DNA of 64,000 nucleotides from Micropterus salmoides. Its lineage: Eukaryota; Chordata; Actinopteri; Centrarchiformes; Centrarchidae. The DNA lies in assembly GCF_014851395.1 (NCBI RefSeq), contig NW_024040041.1:11253742-11317741 (forward strand). Reading direction: 5' to 3'. The notes under the pieces were generated by a model. That model ran no database searches. It was not told the DNA's origin and saw only the letters and a list, made by a program, of their open reading frames with translations. Each line of letters starts with the position of its first letter. Position 1 is the first letter of the stretch. Both the position numbers and the translations under genes were made by a program. This document shows positions 1 to 14,129 of the stretch, one piece after another.

Positions 1-284
1 GAAAATGCTTGCTAACAAATGCATGCAGACTGGGACTATAGCTGGGACTTATTAGCTGGAAAAGTAGGGACAGGATAAAGCCTTACCTAGTCCTAGTTTA
101 AATTTCATACAAATACCATGAAAAATTTTACACAGCTTTTTCCTGAGTGTATGTCTTGGCTTGTTTTTTTTTTCTAAAACAGCACCGCCCCTTGGCGCTA
201 TTAGCCGGTAGCTCGACGCAGATGTGTTTTTTTTGCTGGTAGATCATGAACTTCCTACTTAACGCTGGATATTGTTATTTTCAG
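1..284. other. Window edge, non-coding
   Basis: AT-rich sequence with short T runs. Nothing codes convincingly here. It could be intergenic, or an intron of a gene entering from the left. Confidence 0.4.
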
Positions 285-500
285 AATTTTATTGGCTACA
301 TGAAGTGCCAGTCATCAATTGGCTCGGCCTACCCACCAAATGGGGGCTGGCCCTTCCTTACAGCGCGGGCTCTCGTTGGCTATTGAAGGCTGTGAAACGG
401 ATATGTGAGCTCCTATTGGGTCGGATTTGGTGTCACTCGAATGGTTCAGCAGGCTAATTTGAATACAAGAAATCGTAGTTTACATTCAAATTGGCGTTAT
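285..500 (+). promoter_or_regulatory. Candidate promoter with clustered inverted CCAAT boxes
   Basis: ATTGG (inverted CCAAT, the NF-Y site) occurs at 291-295, 318-322, 415-419 and 490-494, with a GTTGG variant at 375-379. A TTTGAA element at 458-463 and its reverse complement TTCAAA at 485-490 match the core of the cell-cycle homology region (CHR). Several NF-Y sites plus a CHR is the arrangement known from promoters of G2/M-expressed genes. By inference it drives the plus-strand transcript whose exon is at 1472, with a non-coding first exon ending perhaps near 655, where ATAG/GTTAGT could be a donor. No transcript evidence is available. Confidence 0.4.
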
Positions 501-1471
501 TACGGTTATGACATATGAGCCACGACTGCTTGATGAAATAATGTGTTTTGGACTAAATATTTTTCTGGATTGGATCATCTGGACCTTTTGACCAAGTAAC
601 AAGACCAGTTTTGTTGGAATATAATCGATCAGTGGATTACTATGAGGCTTCATAGGTTAGTCGTGTCAATTTTGCTTACACTGGTTGGTCTGACAGAGGT
701 GCTGATTGTACCTGCTGTGGTGATTGTATCTTGAAATGGTTTGCAGTGGTCAAATCACGAGGATTCCAGCTTTCAAACGGTGTATCATATGAGTATGAAG
801 TTAACATAGCAGCTGTGTGCACATAGGGAAAGCTGCCGCCAGGACCTGACAGCCCATGGGCGGGCCGTTGGAATGTATACCACATTGTGGTTTTTATATT
901 GCACCTGCCACCTCTTGTAAAGTCACAAGCACCATTGCTGACAGAAATCTTACTGTAGCTGTACATGTTTAGTTGTTTTTTTTTGTTTTGTTTTTTACTG
1001 CTGTGGGAGTCATTTTGTCCACCTAAGTTTGGTCAATAAGTGATGACCTATGTGTTTGTGCGATGGGTGCTTAAAATGCTGTTTTGTAGCAAACATATAC
1101 AGATAACAGCCTGAAAGAGTGACTTTGATAAATTATGATATTTGTCAAATAGCCGTTTACATGCTGTGTGCTTTGAATGTTTTAACAGCCCCTAACTGGT
1201 TATATCTCAGAGAGAAAATTAATGAACGTTTATACACTTTGGTCACTGATGAGCACTGCCAATGCAAAACTGACATGATGCTGTTTACTTTAAAATCATA
1301 ACGCATAGCTTGCCTCATAGAAAAGTCTGTAAATTTAATCAGACATTTGTATTTTTATTTAGGTTGTCAAGCTTTTTATGAAGTAGTTTGCATGTCTGTC
1401 TTATTTCGCCATCCAGTGATGCCCTTTCTCTGTTGCTGCTCCCTCCTTTCTGTCTCCTACTCCTTCCACAG

Positions 1472-1788
1472 GCCTGAGTGGAGCCATGGCGAGTATCAGT
1501 GTGCGCTCCGGTGCTCCAGGGTCCCCAACACATGTGAGCGGGAGCAGCAGCAACGGAGGTGGCAATGGCGGAGGTGGCTCTTCGGGCTCGGGACCGGTGT
1601 GCCGCAGCAGGCGCAATGGGCTGCAGGACGTCGACCTGAACACTTTCATCTCAGAGGAGATGGCGCTGCATCTGGACTCTACAGGCTCTGCCTCTGCTGG
1701 AGGGGGAGGAACCAGGAAACGAAACTCCACCCAGTGTAGTGACGTCATCACAGACTCCCCTACGCACAAACGCAACAGGATGATCTGA
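1472..1788 (+). CDS. Unrecognised Ser/Gly-rich small protein, or C-terminal exon of a larger one
   Basis: A pyrimidine-rich acceptor (ccttccacag) ends at 1471. The exon holds an ATG at 1486 in good context (GCCATGG) and runs to TGA at 1786-1788, giving 100 codons. The protein is low complexity at first (Ser/Gly run, residues 18-36). It then has a less biased segment around DVDLNTFISEEMALHLD (residues about 48-64) and a basic C-terminus, THKRNRMI. The frame stays open upstream of the ATG to the acceptor (GLSGA), so this may instead be the last exon of a longer protein whose earlier exons lie outside the window. I do not recognise the family and assign no function. Codon use and the clean acceptor argue that the exon is real. 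The ATG at 1486 is the natural start if the first exon is non-coding. Confidence 0.5.
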
Positions 1789-1944
1789 TCTGCTGCCTGC
1801 CTATGTGTGTGAGGGGGTGGGGGGGAAGCCTTCAAAGCAGAGGCTAGGCTAGGCGAGGGGGATGGATGGGCTTATGTGGGACAGATGCGCAGATGGACAG
1901 AGAGAAGTTCGGAGGCCTGGCTGTGCAAAAGAACCCAGGCTGAA

Positions 1945-1950
1945 AATAAA
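1945..1950 (+). terminator. Poly(A) signal AATAAA
   Basis: Canonical hexamer about 160 nt after the stop at 1788. It is the first plausible 3' end for the unrecognised gene. Further AATAAA hexamers at about 4780 and 4848 could serve a longer 3' UTR. Confidence 0.4.
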
Positions 1951-4900
1951 AACGGGGACCGAAGGTCTCAGTTTGGTCTATTCAGATGTTGAATGAATTG
2001 TATTCATTGTCTCCTTTCCCTACGCTGTTACTACAAATCACTGATCTGCAGTCAGAACACCTAAGTGTGTGCGGAGGAAACTGGGAGGTCTGGAAGACAT
2101 CACACACTCCTCAGACAACGCTGCCCCGGAAAGGAGACAACGAAGGAAGTCACCAACTCATTCTGGGATGTGGACAGTTCTCAAAGGGGCGTGGAAATGC
2201 ACCATGCTGCTCGACAAGTAAAAGCCACTTGATCCTTGACACATCTGTGCCCTTCCTCCCTTAACCTCATTCATCCTCACCCACCACCTTAATAAGGAAG
2301 TGAGGGCCATGATCAAATCGTCTCACTCAGTGAATCAAGTTGCTCGCCAAATCAAATGTTGGACCCGACGCTGTCAGATTCACCTCTGTGTCAGACAACC
2401 CACCTGTTCTTTCTGTCGCTTCATCATTGCAGCTCTCAGTCAGTGGTGGAGCTAAATCGCCCTGTAGGAGTACATCATTGGTATCATTCTGCCTCATCTT
2501 GTAACCAGTTACATTTCTCTGGCTGCTTGGTTGACGGCATGTAACTACCAATAGCAGGCTATTGATGTTTGGACATTTAGACCTTCTCTGCTAACTCTGC
2601 TTCAACAGCGGCTTGATTTAGTTCAGCCAGTCGTCCCTTTTAGTTTCTAATCCTTCAACCACCAGTGTTAAAATTATAGGTTTGTTGCCACTGTTTTTGC
2701 AGCAGTGATAGCCAAGTTAATTTTGTGTTCTTTCTCTACCTTGTTTTTCTTTTTGTTGTTGATGAGGATAATGGACAGGAAAACCTTTTTTTTGTGTGCA
2801 TATAGCTTCTCGGACAGCGCCTTTGCTGCCTGTGACACCCTCTCCCCCTTTACCCTAGTCTTATTACGAAAGCAGCTGCTGTTTTTATGTGATCTTGTGA
2901 TTATTCTGATGAGTTGCAATAAGGATTTTTGCACTTAGCTTTCACCTCTAACTCATGCAAACAAATCGGCTCTTCCATAGTATCCCAGTTGTAGCCATGT
3001 CCAGCCCTAAACAGGCCCACTTGTGGTCATTCCACACAGCACAGTTGGTGCTTTTAAAAAAGAAAAAAAAAAAAAGATGTAAACACGTGGCATGTCTAGA
3101 GATGGAGCTGTCGCGTACACCTCGGGTTCCAACAACTCTTCAAAAGTATTTTGATCAAGTTGTGGAGCGTGTCAGCGTGTGGGCCCTCCTTATATTCAGA
3201 GACTCGGAGCCCTTCCCTGTCTGATAAATGATTAAACTTATCTAAAGATAATCAGCGATGTCAAGAAAGCATAAATCACAGCAATGTTCTTACAAAGGTA
3301 GCATTTCTCAACAGACCCACCAAACATGCCAGCCAGCGCCCACTAGGCACTGGATAATTTGGTTAAAGTGTCGGATTGGATGTTGAGACACTGTCTGCTT
3401 TTTGTATAAGGGGTGTGTGCATTAATAAGACGTGGATGAGATTGATTTTACTTGGTACAGGGGCTTGTTTCATTCTTGAAATGGTTGTTGCCTTCCAGCC
3501 TTGTGTAAGGGAGTAGAGTAGGAGACACTGACATCGCATGAGTCTGAAATGTGGGTATATTTAGCAAATTGTAAAGTAATGTGAACTGGTACTGTACTGA
3601 TTTTTGGCTTATTTTAGGGTCTTGGAGTGAAATCTAAGCTTGTTTGTGGGCGTTATGAACTCAATTGTTGGAATATGCTTTCATTTAGCATAGGAAGCTA
3701 ACAAAGCGTAAAACATGTCTAGTTATTAAACCAATTAGAAGTATTTCCAGTGATGCCCTGCCGTGATGCAGCAAGTTGTCCTTGAGTTGGCGGGGCATAA
3801 AGTCCTCAACTTAACTTGTAATACCCGCTGTAGCTGACTTGTGAGATGTCAATGTTTTCTTCTCGTTTTCCTCATTTGTGTTGACTTGTTCACTCCCCTT
3901 CTCCTTTTTACTACCTGAAAAGTGGGGTTTCTTCTGTTGTATAAAGCATGCCAGTTTTTAACTTCTGTTACATTTTGGTCACAGATTTCATTTTTGCATT
4001 ATAGGTTGGCTTTTATATTCTTACATGATTACTGGCTTGTTGGTCAAAGAAAAGAACCAGGCTGAGATCTGTTGATTCTGTTGAAATGAACAAAGAGTTT
4101 CTTTCATAAAAGTGAAACCACTGAATTAGACAGATGAAAAAGTAAACCTCATACACCTATCACAGGTCTGATGAATAATGTAACATAGGAAGGATCCATG
4201 TTTTTCAAATAGGAGCTTTGCCCTAAAAGTTGCAGTTAGAATCCGTCACAGTTTTTCGACTCTGAGCAGTGGCAGAATTTGGTGTTCTGGTCCGACAGAG
4301 ATTGAGTGAATCCTGAGGACTGACCTGACGGCCTGTCCCACACACACTCAAATCAGAAGAATGCATTTAGATTTTCTTCCTCCTGACACTTAACTCACTG
4401 TTTTGTGTCTAACACTCAACATTGTTAGCATTCATGGCTGAAACAAAATGGTGCGTTTAGTTGCAAATTAGTAGTTATAACCTCCCCGTCTTTCTGTTGC
4501 ATGACAACATGTCAGTTAAAGCCCCCGCCAAAAGGCTCAGCTAAAGAGTTGGTTACGAGCAGGATTGTGCTGTCTTTCCAATCCCTCTGTTCAACCTGCA
4601 GCGTTGATTCCAATTGAATCGCCTGGTTATAATCGAGGGGGCACTTTGTGTTTTCTTTTCTTCCCCTGAGCCTGTCACTGGCCTTCATCCACATTGTTTC
4701 AAAAGGCTGACTCATGCCACGTGTCTCCAGAGCCAACACTATTATCAGCTGTTTCTTGATACTTATTTGTTTCAAAAGTAATAAATGGCTAATCTATATA
4801 CTTAACATTTAATTGTTGGTATGATATATGTGGTTCACATTGTAAAAGAAATAAAACCATGAGTTGCAATTGGATGGACAATGTTTCATTAAAAAACAAA

Positions 4901-7200
4901 ACAGACAGAGAGTCTTGTTTTATTTGGTTCCTTGACTGGGGGGGATGGATTTGCTTGGCATTGAATTCATGAGGCTGCTTTATTAATCCGTCAGGCATTT
5001 TGTCTGTTAACGTACAGCGCTCAAACTTTTGGGAGAGTTGGCCAAGTCACATTTGCTTAAGTGGTCAGCTAGACTATAAATGCCCAACAAAGCAAACATT
5101 TCCATTTACAGTAAGGAAATATTAGCTTTTCTGTTCATTCCTCGCTGTGTTGCAGATATTTTTTGTGAAGAATTTGCCCCTGCAGGTTCTACATCTAGCT
5201 GGATTTTGCAGACTTGTGACATGCAATTGAGGAGCAGTATGCAAGTGAAGAGTAATTTGACCATTTTGTAGTGAAATTATTATGTAGTGATTTGATTCTA
5301 CTGTTTTGTTGAAGGAGGTTCAGAGGCTGATAATGTAGTAATTTCACAGGAGACAACGCATAAGCAAAAAAAAATAAGTTAGCAGGTAGAGGGGGGGGCT
5401 TTTTAATGTTTACAAAACAGATGTCCGTCATCTCAACCGCACAGATCATTGAATTAGCATTCACAGGTGACTGAAAGCAAACACCTCATTAATGCATTTG
5501 AAATGTTTTGTCAGAGCTTTGAGTTTCTGACTGTATTTCTGTACTGAGCTCTTCATAGCTCACAGAAATTACCTGATTACTGTTGAGGGTCAGGATGAAG
5601 CCCTGCTTTAAGCCACTAGGTGGTGCCAGAGGACAGAATAAGAAAAACAATCTTTCATCATCCCCCTCAACCCTGTACACAGGATAAGTGGATCAGGGTA
5701 TCTAGGGGGAATCATGAGGAAATGTAGACAGACAAGCTTGCTAAGTTTGTCACTGAAGACTGCTGTCCCTTTCAGCTGTCTTAAAGACCCCTTCTGGAGT
5801 TCTGGATATGTCGAGTCTTTTAAAAAAAAAAAAAAAAGAGCTGGTCCCCATTTATTTATTTATTTATTTTGTTTTGTGCAAAACACGCATGAGCATGCAG
5901 GTGATGAGTCCAGTCCAGCCAATGTTTTCACACTATTCCATACAGCCAATGGGTGGCAGTAATGCACCAAGAGAGGCAGAAAAGGAGAGCGCAAATAAGT
6001 AAACATTGATGTACACAATGCAGTATTGTAACTTTTGGCAAAAAAATTGGCATTGCAGATGTTTTACGGGGAAGGAAATGCACAACACATGTTCAAGACT
6101 TCAAGAATACACACAATGTGTTTTGGTAAGTAACACATGAACATGAATATAACTTATTTATCTACAAAAAAACTCTTCGGAGTACGTTTAAAGTGCTTCC
6201 TTGTAAACAAACTAGTCACGTTTACATTCAGCTTTTTTCTTACCAAAACACACTGTGCCATACCCAAAGTCTAACAACCGCGTTGGAACCCATTTCTTTC
6301 CTCCCAAAACAACTTTTAAGCTGACTGAATATGATTGAATTACAACCACCAACCAAAATACTGCATGATTTACAATATTTACCAATTGACAATAATCATG
6401 AAACCAGCGACAGTGGTGTGTATTGCAAACTTGCATCCTCATGCACATTACAAACAACCATTACTCCACAGGGTACCATTTTAAGCATAAGCATTTTCTC
6501 AGTGTTTATATCTGTAATATGCACATACATTATATTCCCAGATAAATGCTCTGGAGTTGGAGTCCGAGACGACAAAAAAACCTTGTATGTTACTGTAGGG
6601 AAAAGTAAAAGGTGATTTTGTATTGTAGAGGACAAGACAGAGCCGAGCCCATATGAGGCAGATTTGAAAGCATTTATATTTATTTTATAGCGGCATCATT
6701 TCAGATGTAGGATCTGTTTTTTTTTTTTTTGTAAGCTCACAAAAAAAAGACAAAGGCAAAGCACACAGGGCTGTCCTGCGCACATCAACATATTCAAATG
6801 AACACTGCATTTGATCATTTGAAACATAATGAAAAATCCAAACATTATTAAATAAGGTTTATGACAAATTACATGAGCCAGTAAAGGGGAGAGCAAACAA
6901 ATACACACTAAAAACAAAATTAAAGAGACTAAAACAACAGAATAGCTGTCACAAATTGTTGATCTGAGGGTGCTGCTCTGATGTCCAGATGAACTGTGGA
7001 CATTAATAATGCGCATGTACGGCCAAAGTCCTCAAACACAATGATTGTTGTTATTGTTTTGGTCTATGGGTGTCATACAGTATATTACAAGCTGCATTCT
7101 CATACCTTCACTTCCTTCATCTCATAGCTCCTGATCTTCACCTACAGCTGTTGGCAGAGAGCCAAGATTATGATCATCAGCAGCCACACAGAGGTCTTTG
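1951..7200. other. Non-coding stretch: possible 3' UTR, then intergenic
   Basis: No gene is supported here except for the ambiguous open segment at 7131-7231, which is listed separately. The first part may be 3' UTR of the gene at 1472-1788. A poly(A) run followed by TTTA repeats lies near 5821-5870. A segment near 5920-5990, containing AATGGGTGGCAGTAATGCACC, resembles a dispersed fish repeat. The rest is AT-rich unique-looking sequence. Confidence 0.4.
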
Positions 7201-7231
7201 AGTTTCTCCCCAGCACGCTTTCCAGACTACA
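7131..7231 (-). other. Unexplained open segment, possible small exon
   Basis: On the minus strand an acceptor-like ...ATGTAG is followed by an open frame of about 34 codons to a TGA (7131-7133). It reads SGKRAGEKLKDL and continues to end GEDQEL. The composition is protein-like, with mixed charge and no low complexity. It lies 380 nt or more downstream of the dctn5 stop, next to an AATAAA at 7241-7246. It could be an alternative last exon of dctn5, a leftover of another gene, or chance. The plus strand is also open across much of it, which weakens the case. Confidence 0.25.
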
Positions 7232-7240
7232 TGAACATGC

Positions 7241-7246
7241 TTTATT
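7241..7246 (-). terminator. dctn5: Poly(A) signal for dctn5
   Basis: The plus-strand TTTATT reads AATAAA on the minus strand, about 370 nt past the dctn5 stop. This fits a short 3' UTR. A second minus-strand AATAAA lies near 6680. Confidence 0.45.
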
Positions 7247-7612
7247 AGAATATCAAAAAATATTGAGGGATTTTATCTCTGACTGGCTGGGATGGTAAAC
7301 ATGAGCCTGCTATGTGCAGTTTAGTAACGACACCTAATAGGATTTCTGGATTTAAGACAATTTGGAGCTGCAGATGGAGAAAATTGCCTTCTGCAGCTTT
7401 ATCTGATTTGACTATGTGCTTTTTCTCATACTCAAAACCTAAAATCATATAAGGACTCTTAACAGGACCAAATGTTTGTCCTTGGGCAGAGAAACTCGAG
7501 GCCTCTGGGAGCAGAAGGATAGAATGTGAGTCCATTTCAGTCTGATGAGAGACCTCGACCTAGAAGTGGCTGGAAAAGGTGCGGATCCTGCTGAGGGTTT
7601 TGGGGCCAGGAC

Positions 7613-9572
7613 TCAGATCTGGCTAAGCGGCAGGAACTTCTGGTAGTAACTCTTGGTCACGTCAATCATCAGGTCCTGGGTGCACTCTGGGAGCTCTCCT
7701 GAAAACAGACCTGAGACAGCGAAAGACGAACAGAAGGTAAAGACGTGGACGATAGCTAGAAAGTGGAGGGGGTGGGGTGTGTGCTGGTGTGGTGTGGTGT
7801 GGTGTGGTGTGGCGTGGCGGACCTGGGCACCCAGAGAAGACAGTAAAAGGCGGCACCACGGTCTCAGGAGGGAGCACAGTGTTGTCTAAGATCTTGCAGC
7901 AGTCCTTCAGCACACAGCGACGACCCTTTACACGACACACAAAACAAAAGTCAAAAGCAAGTTAACAGCTACTGAGTAAAATGCCTAAACTGACACCAAG
8001 TGTTACATCTATTCTGCTTATTACTCTATTGTAAACAATGCATTTTGGCTGTTCAGAACAATATATCTGTAATCATTCTTACAAAGTAAAAGATTTGTTT
8101 TACTTTTATATACCAAACAATGAACCAGTACAATCAATCAATATCTTGTTTTATATGGAAAATAACAATCCAGTTTAGCCATTCTAGAAACTAAAATTAA
8201 CACACATGGTTCTGCACATTCCATCCCAGTGCTCAAAGCAGCCGGCCAGCAGTTCCTCTGAACATGACCGCCATGTGACCGTTACACCACAGGCAAGAGG
8301 AGACACTGTTTCTGTTTGTGTCCTCTCTCTCACTGGGGGCAGAGCGCTCTCTCTCTTTCTGCATGGTTTTCCTTTTTCTGTTGCATAGCATGGTTGTGTG
8401 TGCATGTGCTTTCACACCACTCACTATGACGCAGTTCTTCCCAATGTGGACGTAGGAACCAATCTGTGCTGCGTTGACCACGCAGTCCTCCTCAATGAAG
8501 ACGTGATCCCCGATGTGCAGCGGGAAGAACGCCACTCTAGAGGGGGAGACAGTGGGTGGTGAAGTTCAGGTGTTTCTTTGATGAGCATACAGCAACCAGA
8601 AATAACAGACAGCCAGGTATTAAGACTATTTACTGTATGGTTCTCTGCTGTGTACTCATGGAAACAATAAACTGACTGACAGAAGATTTATCTGCTTTGA
8701 TTTTGAGAATGGAATGTTTCAGTAATGTCTCAAGTCAAAATGCCAAACTTTGCTGGCTGCAGCTTCTCTGTGAGGATATTCTTCTTGGTCTTATGTGATA
8801 GTTTTTGTGAATTTTTGTTTGGACCAAAAAAACCATCTGAATTTGTCACTTTTGTCTCTGGGACATTGTAAATTGATTAAGAGCAATTGTGTGATGTATT
8901 GATATGGTATTGGCATTGAGATTTGGTTACTGGAATATTGTCATCATTTGGAAGTCTCTTACTGATCTAAAAGGCTATAAGAATAAATGCCCCTGGCTGG
9001 CTGTCCATTTATATCCATGTTATTAATATATATATATATATAATATAATATATATTAAAAAGGATGCTTTACCCTTTGCTGAACTTTTTAAAAGGTGGTC
9101 TAATGACGCTCCGGCTCTTTACCACACAGTGTCTGCCCACCCTGACATTAGCCAGGTCGCCTCTGATTATGCAGTCATTCATGACAATAGTCTGCAGGAG
9201 AGAACACATAACATAACTTCCCTGACAGAAAGCTGTATAAATAATACACCATCAGGCAGGTGTATTTGTCCTTACTTTGCCATTGAGTACGATGTTTTGA
9301 CTCCCACATAGCACTGACTGTCTGCTGACTTTGTTGCCAGAAGCCTGAAATAAAATAGCAGAATGGTTACCGCTTGTATCGAAGTGTGTTTTAGTCTTCA
9401 CTGTCCATATAAACTGAGCACAAACAATAATTTGTCCAACGCCCAACGCCCCGCTCAGCTTGTTAGCCAAATAGCAAGTGACTAAGTTAGCTAGCTAACA
9501 ACGACTTGAAATAAAACATATTACCGTCTCGATGTACTCCGCTTTGTTGTACAGTATTTCAGACAACTCCAT
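7613..9572 (-). CDS. dctn5: Dynactin subunit 5 (p25)
   Basis: Six exons on the minus strand: 9572-9525, 9344-9276, 9191-9073, 8536-8425, 7925-7823 and 7710-7613. They total 549 nt, i.e. 182 residues plus TGA, the same length I recall for the mammalian protein. The product starts MELSEILYNKAEYIET and ends YYQKFLPLSQI. In between are family landmarks such as SGNKVSRQSVLCGSQNIVL, CIIRGDLANVRVGRHCVV and FFPLHIGDHVFIEEDCVV. The repeated small/aliphatic hexapeptides form the left-handed beta-helix known for p25 and p27. The protein is part of the dynactin pointed-end complex (with p27, p62 and Arp11), which helps dynein/dynactin bind membranous cargo in the cytoplasm. All introns are GT/AG. The donor of exon 5 (GTCCGC) is weak and runs into a pentanucleotide repeat. 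Confidence 0.97.
7785..7822. repeat. GGTGT/CCACA minisatellite
   Basis: About four perfect and two imperfect copies of a pentamer (GGTGT on the plus strand, CCACA in the dctn5 transcript). It occupies the first bases of dctn5 intron 5, which is only 112 bp long (7711-7822). Confidence 0.85.
8690..8960. repeat. Degraded hAT-like non-autonomous repeat
   Basis: It contains the phrase TGCCAAACTTTGCTGG followed by a CTTCTCTGTGAGGAT-type stretch and CTTATGTGATAG. These are typical of a non-autonomous element abundant in percomorph fish. Related copies lie at about 43250-43515, 47900-48150 and 51690-51976. It sits in dctn5 intron 3. The family assignment is from memory. Confidence 0.5.
9027..9056. 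repeat. AT microsatellite
   Basis: TA dinucleotides with a few interruptions, in dctn5 intron 3 just downstream of the exon 3 donor. Confidence 0.8.
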
Positions 9573-10153
9573 GGCTGGGAATTTGGTAAAATATTTCAGA
9601 CCGTGGGATTAATTCAGTAATCTAACGCATCTAACGTGATGTGTTTTGCTCCCTGCTCTGCTGTCAGCTCTCTCGGCTTCTCTTCTTCGGCCGATTCTGA
9701 TGAATGGCTTTTCAGACAAAATGAGTTGAGTTGATCATCGATTGAATTTGTTAAACCAATCAAACAGTCCCCCCAGGAATTTGTTATATTTGATTTGTAT
9801 TGTGTAAGATGTATACATCTATATAGCGTGTTAAATAATTCTGCTCCTCCAGGTCATTTGGCTAGGTAATTATTAAGCATCTAATCCGTAATATGACTCT
9901 GTGATCGATTGGTCTTCCCTCAGCAGAATAAGCTCCGCGACACTTTGGTATTTTACCTTTTATCAAAGTCATTGGTTATAATAATGCTTTTACTTATTGT
10001 CTGTTTAGTAAACAATATTGCAGAGAGCTCAAATAAAATAAAATATACTGAATAAAAACACAGCTTGTATTCTGCGCATGCGCACGGCAGAGCCCATGAC
10101 CCTGCTTCTTCTTCGCCTTGCACACAGGAAGCCACCACTCACTTTTCTCCGTC
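9573..10153. promoter_or_regulatory. Divergent dctn5/ndufab1 promoter
   Basis: 581 bp separate the start codons of two housekeeping genes read in opposite directions. CCAAT boxes occur near 9756 (plus) and 9908 (inverted). A perfect NRF-1 palindrome lies at 10072-10083. No TATA box is obvious at a suitable distance from either gene. A shared bidirectional promoter is the simplest reading. Confidence 0.65.
10072..10083. promoter_or_regulatory. NRF-1 site
   Basis: TGCGCATGCGCA is an exact match to the palindromic NRF-1 consensus. It ends 70 bp before the ndufab1 ATG, so at or just upstream of the transcription start. NRF-1 controls many nuclear genes for mitochondrial proteins, which fits ndufab1. 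Confidence 0.8.
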
Positions 10154-13156
<3,003 letters not shown>

Positions 13157-13230
13157 TCTGTTCTATAGAGGCAAGTCAGCCATGTTTTCTTTCCCTCCTT
13201 CACTATGGCTGTATGTGGAACCACCTACCC

Positions 13231-13776
13231 CATACTAGCAGCAACCGCAGTATGTACTACATACTGCTAATCATATTAGTATGCAGTATGCTCGGCCACG
13301 CTTAGCTGGAAGTAAACAATAGAAGGAAAAATTTTTTTTTTTCTAATTTAATCTTGTGTAAGGAGAACCAGGCTACAGCTGATCTGTAACGAGTATAACA
13401 TTATAGCTAGCTGCGTTTGTCCCACTCTCCATAACACTTAAGTTAAGCCTGCCAAGCTAATGTTGGATATCACAAAGAGAGAGCAGTGTTAACCTTAGCA
13501 AGCTGTCAATAACAAAACAGGACATTCAAAGTAGGGTAGTAATATTCCTTCTTGTCCACCACTGACACGGGGATGTTTCCGTTCGCCGTTTCAACAATGA
13601 CTGCTTGTTATTAAATAAAGATTACATTAAAAAAAAAACATTCTTGCACTTCGTGTGACACAGTACGTGAGGTAGACTGGACCGACGCATATGGGAGATT
13701 CTTTCTGAATCAGTATGACATCCGGGTATACTGCGTTCTACGTTCTGGCCAAATCCGTACGTACTGCTAGTATAGT
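13231..13776. repeat. Candidate MITE in the ndufab1 3' flank
   Basis: ATACTAGCAG at 13232-13241 is repeated in inverted orientation as CTGCTAGTAT at about 13764-13774. Further imperfect inverted similarity follows inward (a CGCAGTAT...CATACTG pattern at both ends). No transposase is encoded. The termini and any target duplication are not certain. Confidence 0.45.
13614..13619 (+). terminator. ndufab1: Poly(A) signal AATAAA, proximal, ndufab1
   Basis: 458 nt after the stop codon and inside the candidate MITE. It is followed by a short A run and a T/G-containing stretch. Confidence 0.45.
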
Positions 13777-14105
13777 AGCTGGTTTTAAATACAGCGTATC
13801 TCTGTCCCTCCATTTGCATTCTGGTCTTGGCTCATTTTTTCTTGTGTATTCACTCATCAATAGTGTATGTTTCTTGCAGAGAGGTTGACCCCAGCGCAAC
13901 CCCACAGGAAGTGCTTGTGAAGCAGATGGGCACCAAACCATTTCCCACTTCCTCCCCGTCAGATGTTCTGTGCATTGCAGCATTGTTGGCTGCTGTGTCT
14001 TGTGTTTAACTGTATTTAAATGAACATCGGAGATAAACATTAAATCAGTTTTTTTTTTTCAGCTACACCCCGTGGTTCAAATGTATAAGTTGTCATGACT
14101 AGATC

Positions 14106-14111
14106 AATAAA
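14106..14111 (+). terminator. ndufab1: Poly(A) signal AATAAA, distal, ndufab1
   Basis: About 950 nt after the ndufab1 stop. It is an alternative or main 3' end. Which site is used cannot be told from sequence alone. Confidence 0.4.
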
Positions 14112-14129
14112 GAAAGACACATGCTGTAC

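Noticed and set aside
272..457. Open frame of 61 codons over the CCAAT cluster
   Set aside because: It spans promoter-like motifs, has no homology I recognise, and starts at a non-ATG codon.
676..966. Minus-strand open frame of 96 codons
   Set aside because: No recognised domain and no splice or promoter context. It lies in the presumed 5' intron of the first gene.
1347..1835. Two other open frames overlapping the exon at 1472-1788
   Set aside because: They are Arg- or Pro-rich shadows of the GC-rich Ser/Gly coding sequence. The frame starting at 1486 has the better start context and runs from acceptor to stop.
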